Positions 1 to 7,838 of a stretch of DNA of 25,001 nt are shown in pieces. Position 1 is the first letter of the stretch. The number at the start of each line of letters is the position of its first letter. Origin of the DNA: an uncultured Lachnospiraceae bacterium (GTDB lineage Bacteria; Bacillota_A; Clostridia; Lachnospirales; Lachnospiraceae). Both the position numbers and the translations under genes were made by a program. The stretch is taken from positions 1 to 25,001 of the forward strand of contig CAMWWF010000003.1 of the NCBI GenBank assembly GCA_947177885.1, read 5' to 3'. Under the pieces are notes generated by a model that was given only the letters and a program-made list of their open reading frames with translations, did not search any database and was not told the DNA's origin.

Positions 1-54
1 GTAGAACACTAGCCTTCCAAGCTAGATACGTGGGTTCGATTCCCATCACCCGCT
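1..54 (+). tRNA. tRNA-Gly (TCC), 5' end outside window
   Basis: The 3' part of a tRNA is visible. It has an anticodon stem ctagc/gctag around the loop cttccaa (anticodon TCC, glycine), a T arm gtggg-ttcgatt-cccat, and the 3' acceptor strand cacccgc at 47-53 followed by discriminator T54. A U73 discriminator fits bacterial tRNA-Gly. The 5' acceptor strand and most of the D arm lie before position 1. No CCA is encoded. The next tRNA also carries glycine, so this is the tail of a tRNA cluster. Confidence 0.93.
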
Positions 55-131
55 TACAGGGAATGTGTTGGTTACCGATCATCTTCCTGTTATTACAATT
101 TTATACTCACAGGTGGAAGCCTGTACATTAT

Positions 132-203
<72 letters not shown>

Positions 204-520
204 TTTTTTATTCCCGTGGGAAATATGTCAAGTGAGCATGCCTGCATATTTTGACAAATGCCGCGAGGATCACAATACCAAGGTGTCCAAGGGACACCTT
301 CTGCTTTGCAGCACTGCAAGATCGATATCCCATTACCTGCAGCGGGGTATTTGCTCTCTGTAAGTAACAGGAATGAAATGTGAATACGTGTGCTGCTGAT
401 GGCGGCATGGTGAGAAGTTTGAAGGATTTCCGTGAATATTGCCTTTGACTGAATGGAAAGCGGGTAAGCAGTAAATTGGCAGAATTACAATCGGATACAA
501 CCGTACGAAAGGGATAGGAT
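204..520. other. Intergenic leader between tRNA-Gly and radical SAM gene
   Basis: No gene is assigned in this 317-nt stretch. It contains a T run (203-209), a TTGACA hexamer at 251-256 with only a weak -10 match (AATACC, 274-279), and a perfect 9-bp inverted repeat at 280-300. A 41-codon reading frame (about 239-363) with three cysteines has only a weak ribosome binding site. A good site (AAAGGGA, about 508-514) precedes the radical SAM start at 521. Confidence 0.5.
280..300. repeat. Perfect 9-bp inverted repeat with 3-nt loop
   Basis: The arms aaggtgtcc (280-288) and ggacacctt (292-300) pair perfectly around the loop aag. No T tract follows, so it is not an intrinsic terminator. It lies 24 nt after a TTGACA hexamer and about 220 nt before the radical SAM start. 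It could be an operator or a leader-RNA hairpin; the function is unknown. Confidence 0.6.
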
Positions 521-1501
521 ATGTCGGTCAGAATACACAATTTTATGGGCCGGTTAGGCTGGGAATTACAGAAGAGGCTGCCAATGCTGTCGAGCAATGC
601 TTATCTGAAGCTGCAATTTCTGGGGAGAAGAAAATCACAGCAGGCTTATATCAAATATTTTATGGAGGCGAAGGAACCGCCTTACCCGTTGATCGTAAAC
701 CTGGAGACCATCAACCGCTGTAATTCGGACTGTGCTTTCTGTACGGCAAACAGGAACGCGGAGAAGCGTCCTTTTCAGCGTATGGAGAAGGAGCTGTTTT
801 ATTCTATTATTGACCAGCTTCGCGACTGGGGATACAAAGGGCATCTCACCTTATACGGAAATAACGAGCCGTGGATGGATGTCAATATTGTGGAATTTCA
901 CAAATATTGCAGGGAGCAGCTTCCGGATTGCTACATATTCATGTCAACCAACGGACTTCTTCTGACGGTGGATAAGGTGAAGGAGATCAAACCTTATATT
1001 GATCAGCTGGTCATCAATAATTACTGTGATGATATGAAGCTGCATAAAAACGTAAAAGAGATCTATGACTATATATGCGCGCATCCGGAGGAGTTTGCCG
1101 ATGTGGAAATCCTGATCCAGATGCGGTATAAGCAGGCGGTTCTCACCAACCGCGCAGGCAGTGCGCCGAATAAGAAAAATACGGCTAAAGTTATCAGGGA
1201 GACCTGTCTGATGCCCTACACGGATATGTTCATCTTCCCGGACGGAAGGATGGGGATCTGCTGCTGTGACAATTTTGAGGTTACCACACTGGCGGATCTG
1301 AAGGTGACTCCCATTAAGGAAGCATGGAACAGTGAGCCGTATAAGGACATCCGAAAGAAGCTGCAGAAAGGCCGTCAGGAATATTCTTTCTGCAAGTTCT
1401 GTGATTTTATAGATGCCGGCCTGCGTATGGACGCGGTAAATGATGCATTGACCGGTGGAGAGATGCATGGCGCCAGGCAGTCGCTTTTCAAAAAACAGTG
1501 A
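521..1501 (+). CDS. Radical SAM/SPASM-domain protein
   Basis: The 326-aa protein carries the radical SAM cluster motif C67-x3-C71-x2-C74, which binds a [4Fe-4S] cluster that cleaves S-adenosylmethionine. The strand-2 region TLYGNNEPWMD follows at about 110-120. A C-terminal cysteine-rich part (C229, C247-249, C291, C294) with the motif FPDGRMGICCCDN fits a SPASM-type auxiliary cluster domain. The length is typical for stand-alone SPASM enzymes. The ATG at 521 is chosen because AAAGGGA lies just upstream. Family members modify peptides, enzymes or sugars. No obvious precursor peptide or partner enzyme sits beside it, so the substrate cannot be named. It is monocistronic, with tRNAs upstream and a convergent spore gene downstream. 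Confidence 0.88.
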   Translation: MSVRIHNFMGRLGWELQKRLPMLSSNAYLKLQFLGRRKSQQAYIKYFMEAKEPPYPLIVNLETINRCNSDCAFCTANRNAEKRPFQRMEKELFYSIIDQLRDWGYKGHLTLYGNNEPWMDVNIVEFHKYCREQLPDCYIFMSTNGLLLTVDKVKEIKPYIDQLVINNYCDDMKLHKNVKEIYDYICAHPEEFADVEILIQMRYKQAVLTNRAGSAPNKKNTAKVIRETCLMPYTDMFIFPDGRMGICCCDNFEVTTLADLKVTPIKEAWNSEPYKDIRKKLQKGRQEYSFCKFCDFIDAGLRMDAVNDALTGGEMHGARQSLFKKQ

Positions 1502-1590
1502 CCTGTCGCGGCAGGAAGTTGGTCTGTCAGTTCCGGAACGGACCACTCAGTCCACAAGTCCAATTCCTGATCGGATGGAGGGCAGGGATG

Positions 1591-3051
1591 CTATTTGTTA
1601 TTCATTCGGGGATTTCCCCGATTCCAGACTTTGGAAGGCTGAGCCTTGGGTGTGGGACTGCGAAACAGCAGTCTGCCCAGGGCTTTTTTGTTAAAAGGGA
1701 ACAGAGGCCAGAAATAGCTGTAACCTCCAAAGGTAGGAGTGGTAGCCATGGACAGCAGGACCAGTATTGATCCGATCAGGAATCCGGGCAGTCCGAAGAA
1801 TCCGGTTGCCAGGATCAGCAGGATGCGGTACAGTCGGATACCGTCGCTGAACTCCGTACCGGAGATAGAGAGGGAGGCCAGCAGGGTAATTGCCGCATAA
1901 AACAGCACCTCCACGGAAGCCCAGTTCAGACTGACGGCAATGTCACCGATGATCAGTCCTCCAATGATGGAGAGTGAGCCGGAGAGTCTTCCGGAATTCA
2001 ATGCGGCGGAATATTTCAGTAAATCCAGCAGAAATTCTACTGCCAGTACATAGAAAAATATTCGTTGCGGCGTCATGCTGCCACTGTCCGAAAGCAGTCC
2101 CCATTGGTCGGACAGCTCCGGGAAATATCCGGTCAGGAGCAGAAATACGGGCATCAGAAGCAGACTGACGGGAATGCAGAAAAATCTCACCAGACGGAAG
2201 TAGGTCCCCACCGAAGGGCTGTTGTAGTAGTCTTCGGAACTCTGGGTAAATTGGAAGATCGTGCAGGGGAAGATCAAAACCACAGGGGAATTGTCTATTA
2301 TTACCAGAATATGGCCTTCTAAAAGATAGCTGCATGCCACATCCGGACGTTCTGTGGTCTGAATGGAGGGGAGAGGATTCCACCACCGTTTCGGCAACAG
2401 AAGTTCTTCCAGGCTTTTGCTTCCCATGGTCAGAGCGGAAACTTTCAGAGCGTCCATACTTTCCGAAAGCTTTTTCAGCAATTCTCCGTTTACAGTGCTT
2501 TCCAGATATGCAATGCAGACGTCTGTTTTGCTTTCCGTTCCCACACTGTGTACGGAGAAACAGAGGTCGGTGGAGCGCACGCGTCTGCGGATCAGGTTGG
2601 CATTGAACAGCATGGTTTCCACAAAACCGTCCCGCGCCCCTCTGGTCACCCGCTCCACATCCGGTTCGGAAATTCCCCTGGCGGGGTAGGTTCTCACATC
2701 GATCAGGATTCCCTGTGAAAAGCCATCGATCAAAAGCAGGGAGGGACCGCTGAGCACGTTTCTTAGAATGGTGTCCCAGGAATCGCACAGGGAAGCCTGG
2801 GCATAGCCTATCTTCGCATTCATGTATCGGACGATATCTTCTACGGTTCCGTCTTTCACATACAGGGGATTTTGCAGATCCGAAAAGATCTGTTGTAAGA
2901 TTTCGGTTTTACAGAAACCGTTGACACCCAGAAAATATGCTTTGGTGTTACCCAGATAAAGATCTCTGGTCATGAGATCAAAGCTGGAGTCTATGGGCAG
3001 CCGGGATTTTAAGTATTGAATGTTTTCTTCTATGCTGGCAGACAGTGGCAT
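1591..3051 (-). CDS. spoVAF: Spore germination protein, GerA family, SpoVAF-like
   Basis: The 486-aa protein has the GerA/SpoVAF architecture: a soluble N-terminal domain of about 280 residues, then several hydrophobic helices, ending in the signature PLFPFNKK and a basic tail. Conserved blocks include NGFCKTE, RTYPARGISEP, ARDGFVET, NANLIRRRVR, TERPDVACSYLLEGH and VGTYFRLVRFF, which resemble SpoVAF more than GerAA. SpoVAF sits in the spore inner membrane and is tied to the SpoVA dipicolinic acid channel and germinant receptors. No other spoVA gene is adjacent. The ATG at 3051 is chosen because AGGAG lies upstream (spacing about 13 nt, rather long) and homology begins there; an upstream in-frame TTG at 3093 is less likely. 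It converges on the radical SAM gene. Confidence 0.85.
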   Translation of the reverse strand: MPLSASIEENIQYLKSRLPIDSSFDLMTRDLYLGNTKAYFLGVNGFCKTEILQQIFSDLQNPLYVKDGTVEDIVRYMNAKIGYAQASLCDSWDTILRNVLSGPSLLLIDGFSQGILIDVRTYPARGISEPDVERVTRGARDGFVETMLFNANLIRRRVRSTDLCFSVHSVGTESKTDVCIAYLESTVNGELLKKLSESMDALKVSALTMGSKSLEELLLPKRWWNPLPSIQTTERPDVACSYLLEGHILVIIDNSPVVLIFPCTIFQFTQSSEDYYNSPSVGTYFRLVRFFCIPVSLLLMPVFLLLTGYFPELSDQWGLLSDSGSMTPQRIFFYVLAVEFLLDLLKYSAALNSGRLSGSLSIIGGLIIGDIAVSLNWASVEVLFYAAITLLASLSISGTEFSDGIRLYRILLILATGFFGLPGFLIGSILVLLSMATTPTFGGYSYFWPLFPFNKKALGRLLFRSPTPKAQPSKVWNRGNPRMNNK

Positions 3052-3225
3052 GGCGGCTTTCGCACTCCTTATAAGGTTCTGTGAATATAACAATTATGTC
3101 CCATATAAAATGGCATCTGCATTCTTATACGGTTTGATCATGTTATAGTTATCATCCCCTGAGGGAGTGAAAATATGCATGTCAAAAAGGTATATCCATG
3201 TTAAATCTTATGATTCGGATCCGGA

Positions 3226-3263
3226 TAAAAAATGCCATGTAACATTTGCGCTACATGGCATTT
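3226..3263 (-). terminator. Intrinsic terminator of the chromate-transporter operon
   Basis: A perfect 12-bp stem (aaatgccatgta, 3230-3241, with tacatggcattt, 3252-3263) encloses a 10-nt loop. On the minus strand the hairpin is followed by a TTTTT tract (complement of 3226-3230). It lies 28 nt beyond the stop codon of the downstream CHR gene, so it ends that operon. Confidence 0.88.
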
Positions 3264-3290
3264 GGGAAGCAATTGGAAACTTTTCTCATA

Positions 3291-3869
3291 TTACGCCAGC
3301 CCGGGGATCATAAGATAGATCAGTGTGCCCACTACACCTGAACCCAGAATGATCTTGATCGCTCCCAGCTTGAATTTCCGCAACAGGAACAGGCAGACTG
3401 CAAACAGTCCGATCTCCACCCATTTCAGATTGGACAGGGCGAAATTCACAGTGGCATCCCGAAAGACAGCCAGCGTCAGAATAGAGAGTCCCGCACAGGA
3501 GATCAGGGAGACTACTGCGGGCCGCAGGCAGCCCAACACTGTCTGGACGCCGGAGAAATTGCGGTATTTATAGTAAAAGTAAGCCAACGTCAGGCAGATG
3601 ATAAAGGGCATCAGGATGCATCCGAAGGTGCACAGCAATGCCCCGGGCACACCCATCAGCCGCATGCCCACGAAAGTGGCGGAATTGATGGATATGGGAC
3701 CGGGAGTCATCTCGGCAATGGTGATAAGGTCTGCGAATTCTTCCATGGACATCAGATGCCACACATTGACGATCTGATTCTGGATCAGGGGAATCGCCGC
3801 GTATCCGCCTCCCACACTGAACAGTCCAACCTGTAAAAAGCTGATAAAAAGCTTTGCCAAAGTATTCAT
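3291..3869 (-). CDS. Chromate transporter, short CHR-domain subunit B
   Basis: This 192-aa membrane protein has a single CHR (ChrA-type) domain. An N-terminal helix leads into the glycine motif FSVGGGYAA (about 16-24), then the conserved EMTPGPISINSATF (about 53-66), followed by several hydrophobic segments. Short CHR proteins usually occur as pairs whose two halves have opposite membrane topology and act together like full-length ChrA; they are annotated as chromate/anion exporters, but the true substrate in anaerobes is uncertain. Its ATG overlaps the stop of the partner gene (ATGA, 4 nt), showing translational coupling, and has its own site AGGGAGG about 8 nt upstream. An intrinsic terminator follows. 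Confidence 0.9.
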   Translation of the reverse strand: MNTLAKLFISFLQVGLFSVGGGYAAIPLIQNQIVNVWHLMSMEEFADLITIAEMTPGPISINSATFVGMRLMGVPGALLCTFGCILMPFIICLTLAYFYYKYRNFSGVQTVLGCLRPAVVSLISCAGLSILTLAVFRDATVNFALSNLKWVEIGLFAVCLFLLRKFKLGAIKIILGSGVVGTLIYLMIPGLA

Positions 3870-4459
3870 TCGTCGGTCCTCCCTTTCTTTCTCTGGTCAA
3901 ATACCACGCAAAGGATCCCGGTGGCAAGGCATCCCAGAATAATGAACATGGCGCTGACATTCAGGAAGTAGCCTAAAATGAAAGTGATCGCCATTAAAGC
4001 AATATACAGGGGCTTTTTCGTCCCCAGCACGTTTTTCGCCAGATTGATGACTACATCGCAGATCACGGCGGCCACTCCCGCGCGCATGACTGTCAGAGCA
4101 GTATTTACAACAGAGTTCTGTCGGAACCAGTCGTAAAAGACCGCGATCAGGGACAGCAGGATCATAGGTGGAAGTATGGTGCCGCCCACGGCTACCAGAG
4201 AGCCTGCGATGCCCTGCAGCCGGTAGCCCAGAATGACGGAGGCATTGACGGGGATGGGTCCCGGAGAGGACTGGGCAATAGCCGTGATATCCAGCATTTC
4301 CTCCTCATCCAGCCAGCGCCGTTCTTCCACTACCTTTTTCTTCATCAGGGATACAATGACAAAGCCGCCGCCGAAGGTGCAGGCACTGAGGGAGAACATA
4401 GTGATGAAAAGCTGACCCAGCAGCTTTCCGTTTAATGGTTTTTTGTTTTCTTTGTTCAT
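3866..4459 (-). CDS. Chromate transporter, short CHR-domain subunit A
   Basis: This 197-aa CHR-domain membrane protein is the first gene of the pair. It shows the motif CTFGGGFVIVSLM (about 27-39), the conserved SSPGPIPVNASVI (about 69-81), and further hydrophobic helices to the C-terminus. The basic N-terminus (MNKENKKPLNGK) lies before the first helix. It overlaps the second CHR gene by 4 nt. The ATG at 4459 has only a weak site (AGCGAG). Upstream are a TTTACA-17-TATAAT promoter and a long palindrome in the leader, so expression may be regulated by RNA structure or a repressor. The substrate is inferred from the family only. Confidence 0.9.
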   Translation of the reverse strand: MNKENKKPLNGKLLGQLFITMFSLSACTFGGGFVIVSLMKKKVVEERRWLDEEEMLDITAIAQSSPGPIPVNASVILGYRLQGIAGSLVAVGGTILPPMILLSLIAVFYDWFRQNSVVNTALTVMRAGVAAVICDVVINLAKNVLGTKKPLYIALMAITFILGYFLNVSAMFIILGCLATGILCVVFDQRKKGRTDE

Positions 4460-4507
4460 GATCGTACTCGCTTTTCAAATTGAATTTGGTGATATCCATA
4501 TACAGTT

Positions 4508-4549
4508 ATATGGTAACAGTTCAGTGACCTGTCTGAACTGTTACCATAT
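4508..4549. repeat. 17-bp perfect palindrome in the chromate operon leader
   Basis: Left arm 4508-4524 (atatggtaacagttcag) and right arm 4533-4549 (ctgaactgttaccatat) are exact reverse complements around the 8-nt spacer tgacctgt. No T tract follows on either strand, which argues against an intrinsic terminator. It lies about 50-90 nt upstream of the CHR gene start and downstream of the predicted minus-strand promoter, so it would be transcribed in the leader or act as a repressor roadblock. The half-site sequence ctgaactgttac recurs at 21114-21125. Confidence 0.8.
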
Positions 4550-4593
4550 GTGATTTGACAATTTCTGTAATCAGGAGAGTCGGACTATAATCT

Positions 4594-4622
4594 ATTATAA
4601 ACAATATACATGGAATTGTAAA
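4594..4622 (-). promoter_or_regulatory. Sigma-A-type promoter for the chromate operon
   Basis: On the minus strand there is TTTACA (complement of 4617-4622), a 17-bp spacer and a perfect TATAAT (complement of 4594-4599). Transcription would start near 4587, about 130 nt upstream of the first CHR gene, and would run through the palindrome at 4508-4549. Confidence 0.6.
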
Positions 4623-4734
4623 TTTAGAATTTTCTTTTATAAAGAATAATTTATGTAAAGCGAAACAGGAGACCCCATTTCGCAGAAGAATTGGCAAAGA
4701 AATGTCAATAAAGAGTACAGAACGGGACATTTTC

Positions 4735-5307
4735 CTACAGAAATGCCTGTAGAAATGCCAGCAGTATCAGGAGAATTCCGGATACCGGATCAGCGGCTGA
4801 ACCGAAAAGCTGAAGAGGGCGGCTCCTGCCCAGACGGTTTCCTGCAAAAAGGAAGAGCAGGGAGCAGGCCAATGTGGCAACGGAGGCGGGAAGCAGGGTC
4901 AGGCCGGCGATGCTTGCGCTGAGACCGATCCCTATATTGTTCAGGGACAGGCTTATTCCAAGTCCCAGAACTTCGGGAACAGAGAGACGCAGAAAGGATC
5001 CTGCAGCGGCAGTCTGTGTCATTTCCCGCGTGTTTGCCAGTTTCTTTACCAGCCACTTTACCACATACCAGATGCCCAGCATCATCAGGACTATGCTTCC
5101 CACATACCTGCTTATCATGTGGGGAAGCCTGGGAGCCAGCCAGTCTCCGAAACCTATAGAGAGACAGGTGCCGACCAATGTGATGCCGCTGATCAGGAGA
5201 TTTTGCCAGAGGCGGATGCGGATGCTGCGGATTCCGTAACTGATACCGATGAGCATTGCATCCAGACTGGCGGATATTCCGAACAGCAGAGAGGGAATGA
5301 TCTGCAT
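4735..5307 (-). CDS. YtaF/MntP-family membrane protein
   Basis: This 190-aa protein has about six hydrophobic segments arranged as two related halves. Each begins with a similar membrane motif: SASLDAMLIGISYGIRSI (about 12-29) and SLSLNNIGIGLSASIAGL in the second half. This pattern is typical of the MntP/YtaF superfamily, which includes manganese exporters and the sporulation membrane protein YtaF. The second half carries NN where the first carries D, as often seen in YtaF types. The ATG at 5307 is supported by AGGAG 6 nt upstream. It is divergent from degV. The role, metal efflux or a spore-specific function, cannot be settled from sequence. Confidence 0.75.
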   Translation of the reverse strand: MQIIPSLLFGISASLDAMLIGISYGIRSIRIRLWQNLLISGITLVGTCLSIGFGDWLAPRLPHMISRYVGSIVLMMLGIWYVVKWLVKKLANTREMTQTAAAGSFLRLSVPEVLGLGISLSLNNIGIGLSASIAGLTLLPASVATLACSLLFLFAGNRLGRSRPLQLFGSAADPVSGILLILLAFLQAFL

Positions 5308-5365
5308 AGATAGCTCCTGTGTGAGTTTTATTTATTATATTCCCGGGAAGAGAAAAGTGTTTTCA

Positions 5366-5394
5366 TTGCAATTGCATGATTTTGCCGCTATAAT
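5366..5394 (+). promoter_or_regulatory. Sigma-A-type promoter upstream of degV
   Basis: TTGCAA (5366-5371), a 17-bp spacer and TATAAT (5389-5394) lie about 80 nt upstream of the degV start. They fall in the divergent region between the YtaF-like gene and degV and could drive the whole degV-to-ywlG run. Confidence 0.7.
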
Positions 5395-5475
5395 GTTTAT
5401 AGGCGATCCGGGGCGACATACCGCATTATAAGAATCAGCGTGGAATCCATGAGCCCGCGCGGAAATGAGGAGAAA

Positions 5476-6348
5476 ATGAGCTACGAAATTTTTTCAGACG
5501 TATCTTTGGACATTGATGAGGCTTTTATGGAACAAAATGCAGTGCGCTTTGTTCCCATGGAGTATATGCTGGGGGAGGAAACTTTTCATTGCGGGCGTCC
5601 TGAAAGCGATGAAATGATGCACAATTACTATGACAAGCTCAGACAGGCGATTCCCACACGGACCAGTCAGATTGCCCCTTTCCATTATGTTTCCGTTTTT
5701 GAGCCTTATGTGAAGGAGAAGAAGTCCATTCTGTACCTTTCTCTTTCCGGCGGATTGAGCAACACTTATGAGTCCGCCCGGCTGGCAGTGGAAATGCTGA
5801 AGGAATCTTATGACGAGGTTGATGTGGAGGTTGTGGACAGTCTGGGAGCCACGGGCGGCATGGGGCTTTTGATCGAGGCAGCCTGCAGGAACCGTGAGAA
5901 AGGAATGAGCCTTGGCGAAAACGCGGCGTGGCTCAGGGAAAATGCAAACAGAGTCAACTATTGGTTCAAGGTGGAGGATCTGATGTATTTAAAGCGGGGC
6001 GGAAGAATTTCTGCGGCAACGGCAGTAATAGGAACAGCCCTTAACATTAAGCCCATCCTCACCATCAAGGGTGACGGGAAGCTGGACACCATTGCGAAGA
6101 AACGGGGAGACAGTCTTGCGCTGAAATATATGGTGGAATTGTTTGCGGAAAGCTTTGACGAAAGCTTCGGCGATACGGTTTATATCTGCTGTGCGGACTG
6201 CAAGGAAAATGCGGAGAAATTAAAGAGAATGGTATTGGAGGTCCGTCCGCAGCTTACCGTGAAGATCACCATGTTAAGCCCCATTATCGGAGCCCATACA
6301 GGTCCCGATATGTTGTCACTGATACATTTTGGAAAGGCCAGAGTATAA
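5476..6348 (+). CDS. DegV family fatty-acid-binding protein
   Basis: The 290-aa protein matches the DegV fold in length and motifs: SDVSLDID near the N-terminus, TRTSQIAP at 61-68 in the fatty-acid head-group region, SLSGGLSNTYESA at 89-101, and YLKRGGRIS in the second lobe. DegV/FakB proteins bind long-chain fatty acids and, with the kinase FakA, produce acyl-phosphate for phospholipid synthesis; many paralogues have unknown ligands. The ATG at 5476 is chosen because GAGGAG lies just upstream and the family's N-terminus begins there; an in-frame GTG at 5440 would add a poorly conserved 12 residues. It starts a run of four plus-strand genes with a promoter at 5366-5394. Confidence 0.92.
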   Translation: MSYEIFSDVSLDIDEAFMEQNAVRFVPMEYMLGEETFHCGRPESDEMMHNYYDKLRQAIPTRTSQIAPFHYVSVFEPYVKEKKSILYLSLSGGLSNTYESARLAVEMLKESYDEVDVEVVDSLGATGGMGLLIEAACRNREKGMSLGENAAWLRENANRVNYWFKVEDLMYLKRGGRISAATAVIGTALNIKPILTIKGDGKLDTIAKKRGDSLALKYMVELFAESFDESFGDTVYICCADCKENAEKLKRMVLEVRPQLTVKITMLSPIIGAHTGPDMLSLIHFGKARV

Positions 6349-6380
6349 GCCATAGGGATGTCAGGAGAATGTGAGGCAAA

Positions 6381-7760
6381 ATGAAGCATAGGGAAATAGA
6401 AGCGGCGCTGAAGAAACAGAAGCATTATTTTTCTACCGGGGCAACGCTGCCAGTTGCGGCCAGGAAAGAGGCCTTAAAAAAATTACGGCATGCGTTGGAA
6501 ATAAATGAGACATTATTATCAGATGCCTTACAACGGGATTTAAAGAAGAGTCCGCAGGAGAGCTATATGTGTGAGATCGGGCTGATCAAGAGCGAGATCA
6601 GTTATCTTCTGCGCCATGTGGGCGGATATGCCAGAGAGCACAGGGTACACACTCCCATTGCCCAGAGCATATCCCGAAGCTTTGTAAAGCCGGTTCCCTA
6701 TGGGACGGTCCTGATCATGAGTCCATGGAATTATCCTGTGTTACTGGCTCTGGATCCGCTGGCGGACGCGATTGCCGCCGGGAATACGGCAATCTTAAAG
6801 CCAAGTGCCTATGCGCCGGCTACATCGGCGGCGCTGGAAAAGATGATCAGGGAATGTTTTCCACCGGAATATGTTACAGTGGTCACCGGCGGGAGGGAGG
6901 AAAATTCCTGTCTGCTGGAATGTAAGTTTGATTACATCTTTTTTACCGGGAGCAAGACAGTGGGAAGGGAAGTGATGCGTAAAGCTTCGGAACACCTGAC
7001 TCCTGTGACCCTGGAGCTGGGCGGAAAAAGTCCCTGTATCGTGGATGAGACCGCGGATATTAAAATGGCGGCGAAGAGAATTGCCTTCGGTAAATTTATA
7101 AACTGCGGTCAGACCTGCGTTGCGCCTGACTATATTTATTGCGAGGAGAGTGTAAAGGACGCTTTTCTAAAGGAATTGAAAAGGCAGATCGCATTACAGT
7201 ACGGCCACAGGCCGCTTCAAAATCCCGCATACGGCAAGCTGGTAAATCGGAAGCATTTTGACAGAGTCTGCAGACTGATCGATCCGGACAAGGTCGTCTG
7301 CGGAGGCGAGACCGATCCGGAGAATCAGCAGATCGCGCCTACAGTGATGGATCATGTCACATGGGAGGACGCGGTCATGGGAGAGGAGATCTTTGGACCT
7401 GTACTGCCCATACTGACTTATAAAAGCTTTCAGAAAGTTGTGAAGAAGATCAACAGTATGGATTCACCGCTGGCGCTGTATCTGTTTTCTTCGGACAAAA
7501 AACACACACGCTTTGTGAAAGAGCATATTCAATACGGCGGCGGGTGCATCAATGATGTATTGATCCATCTTGCTACCAGCGAGATGGGCTTTGGCGGCGT
7601 GGGTGAAAGCGGTATGGGATCATATCATGGCAGAAAAGGCTTTGATACCTTTACCCATGAAAAGAGCATAGTGGACAAGAAGACATTTTTTGACCTGCCG
7701 GTCAGATATCAGCCTTACAAGTCATTTTATACCAGGCTTATGCGCCTGTTTATGCGTTGA
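6381..7760 (+). CDS. NAD(P)-dependent aldehyde dehydrogenase
   Basis: This 459-aa enzyme has the length of class 3-type (ALDH3-like) aldehyde dehydrogenases. The substrate-binding motif SPWNYP (114-119) includes the oxyanion Asn117. The cofactor motif FFTGSKTVG is at about 187-195, the general base is Glu212 in LELGGKSP, and the nucleophile is Cys246 in NCGQTC. A basic C-terminal tail (about 440-459) could touch the membrane, as in fatty aldehyde dehydrogenases. It oxidises aldehydes to acids with NAD(P)+. It starts 32 nt after degV with GAGG before the ATG, so the two are likely co-transcribed. A joint role in fatty acid handling is possible but inferred. Confidence 0.92.
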   Translation: MKHREIEAALKKQKHYFSTGATLPVAARKEALKKLRHALEINETLLSDALQRDLKKSPQESYMCEIGLIKSEISYLLRHVGGYAREHRVHTPIAQSISRSFVKPVPYGTVLIMSPWNYPVLLALDPLADAIAAGNTAILKPSAYAPATSAALEKMIRECFPPEYVTVVTGGREENSCLLECKFDYIFFTGSKTVGREVMRKASEHLTPVTLELGGKSPCIVDETADIKMAAKRIAFGKFINCGQTCVAPDYIYCEESVKDAFLKELKRQIALQYGHRPLQNPAYGKLVNRKHFDRVCRLIDPDKVVCGGETDPENQQIAPTVMDHVTWEDAVMGEEIFGPVLPILTYKSFQKVVKKINSMDSPLALYLFSSDKKHTRFVKEHIQYGGGCINDVLIHLATSEMGFGGVGESGMGSYHGRKGFDTFTHEKSIVDKKTFFDLPVRYQPYKSFYTRLMRLFMR

Positions 7761-7838
7761 TGGAGTAAATGGCGGGAAGGGCCGGGCAGATGTGGATCCA
7801 ATTGCCGCTTGCGGCAAAGGAACGGAGAGGGAGATTTT

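Noticed and set aside
3052..3140. Possible forespore sigma-G promoter for the SpoVAF-like gene (GTATA ... CATTTTA on the minus strand)
   Set aside because: The spacing of about 13 bp does not fit the expected 17-18 bp.
4555..4591. TTGACA and TATAAT on the plus strand near the chromate leader
   Set aside because: The spacer is 25 bp, too long for a sigma-A promoter, and no plus-strand gene follows.
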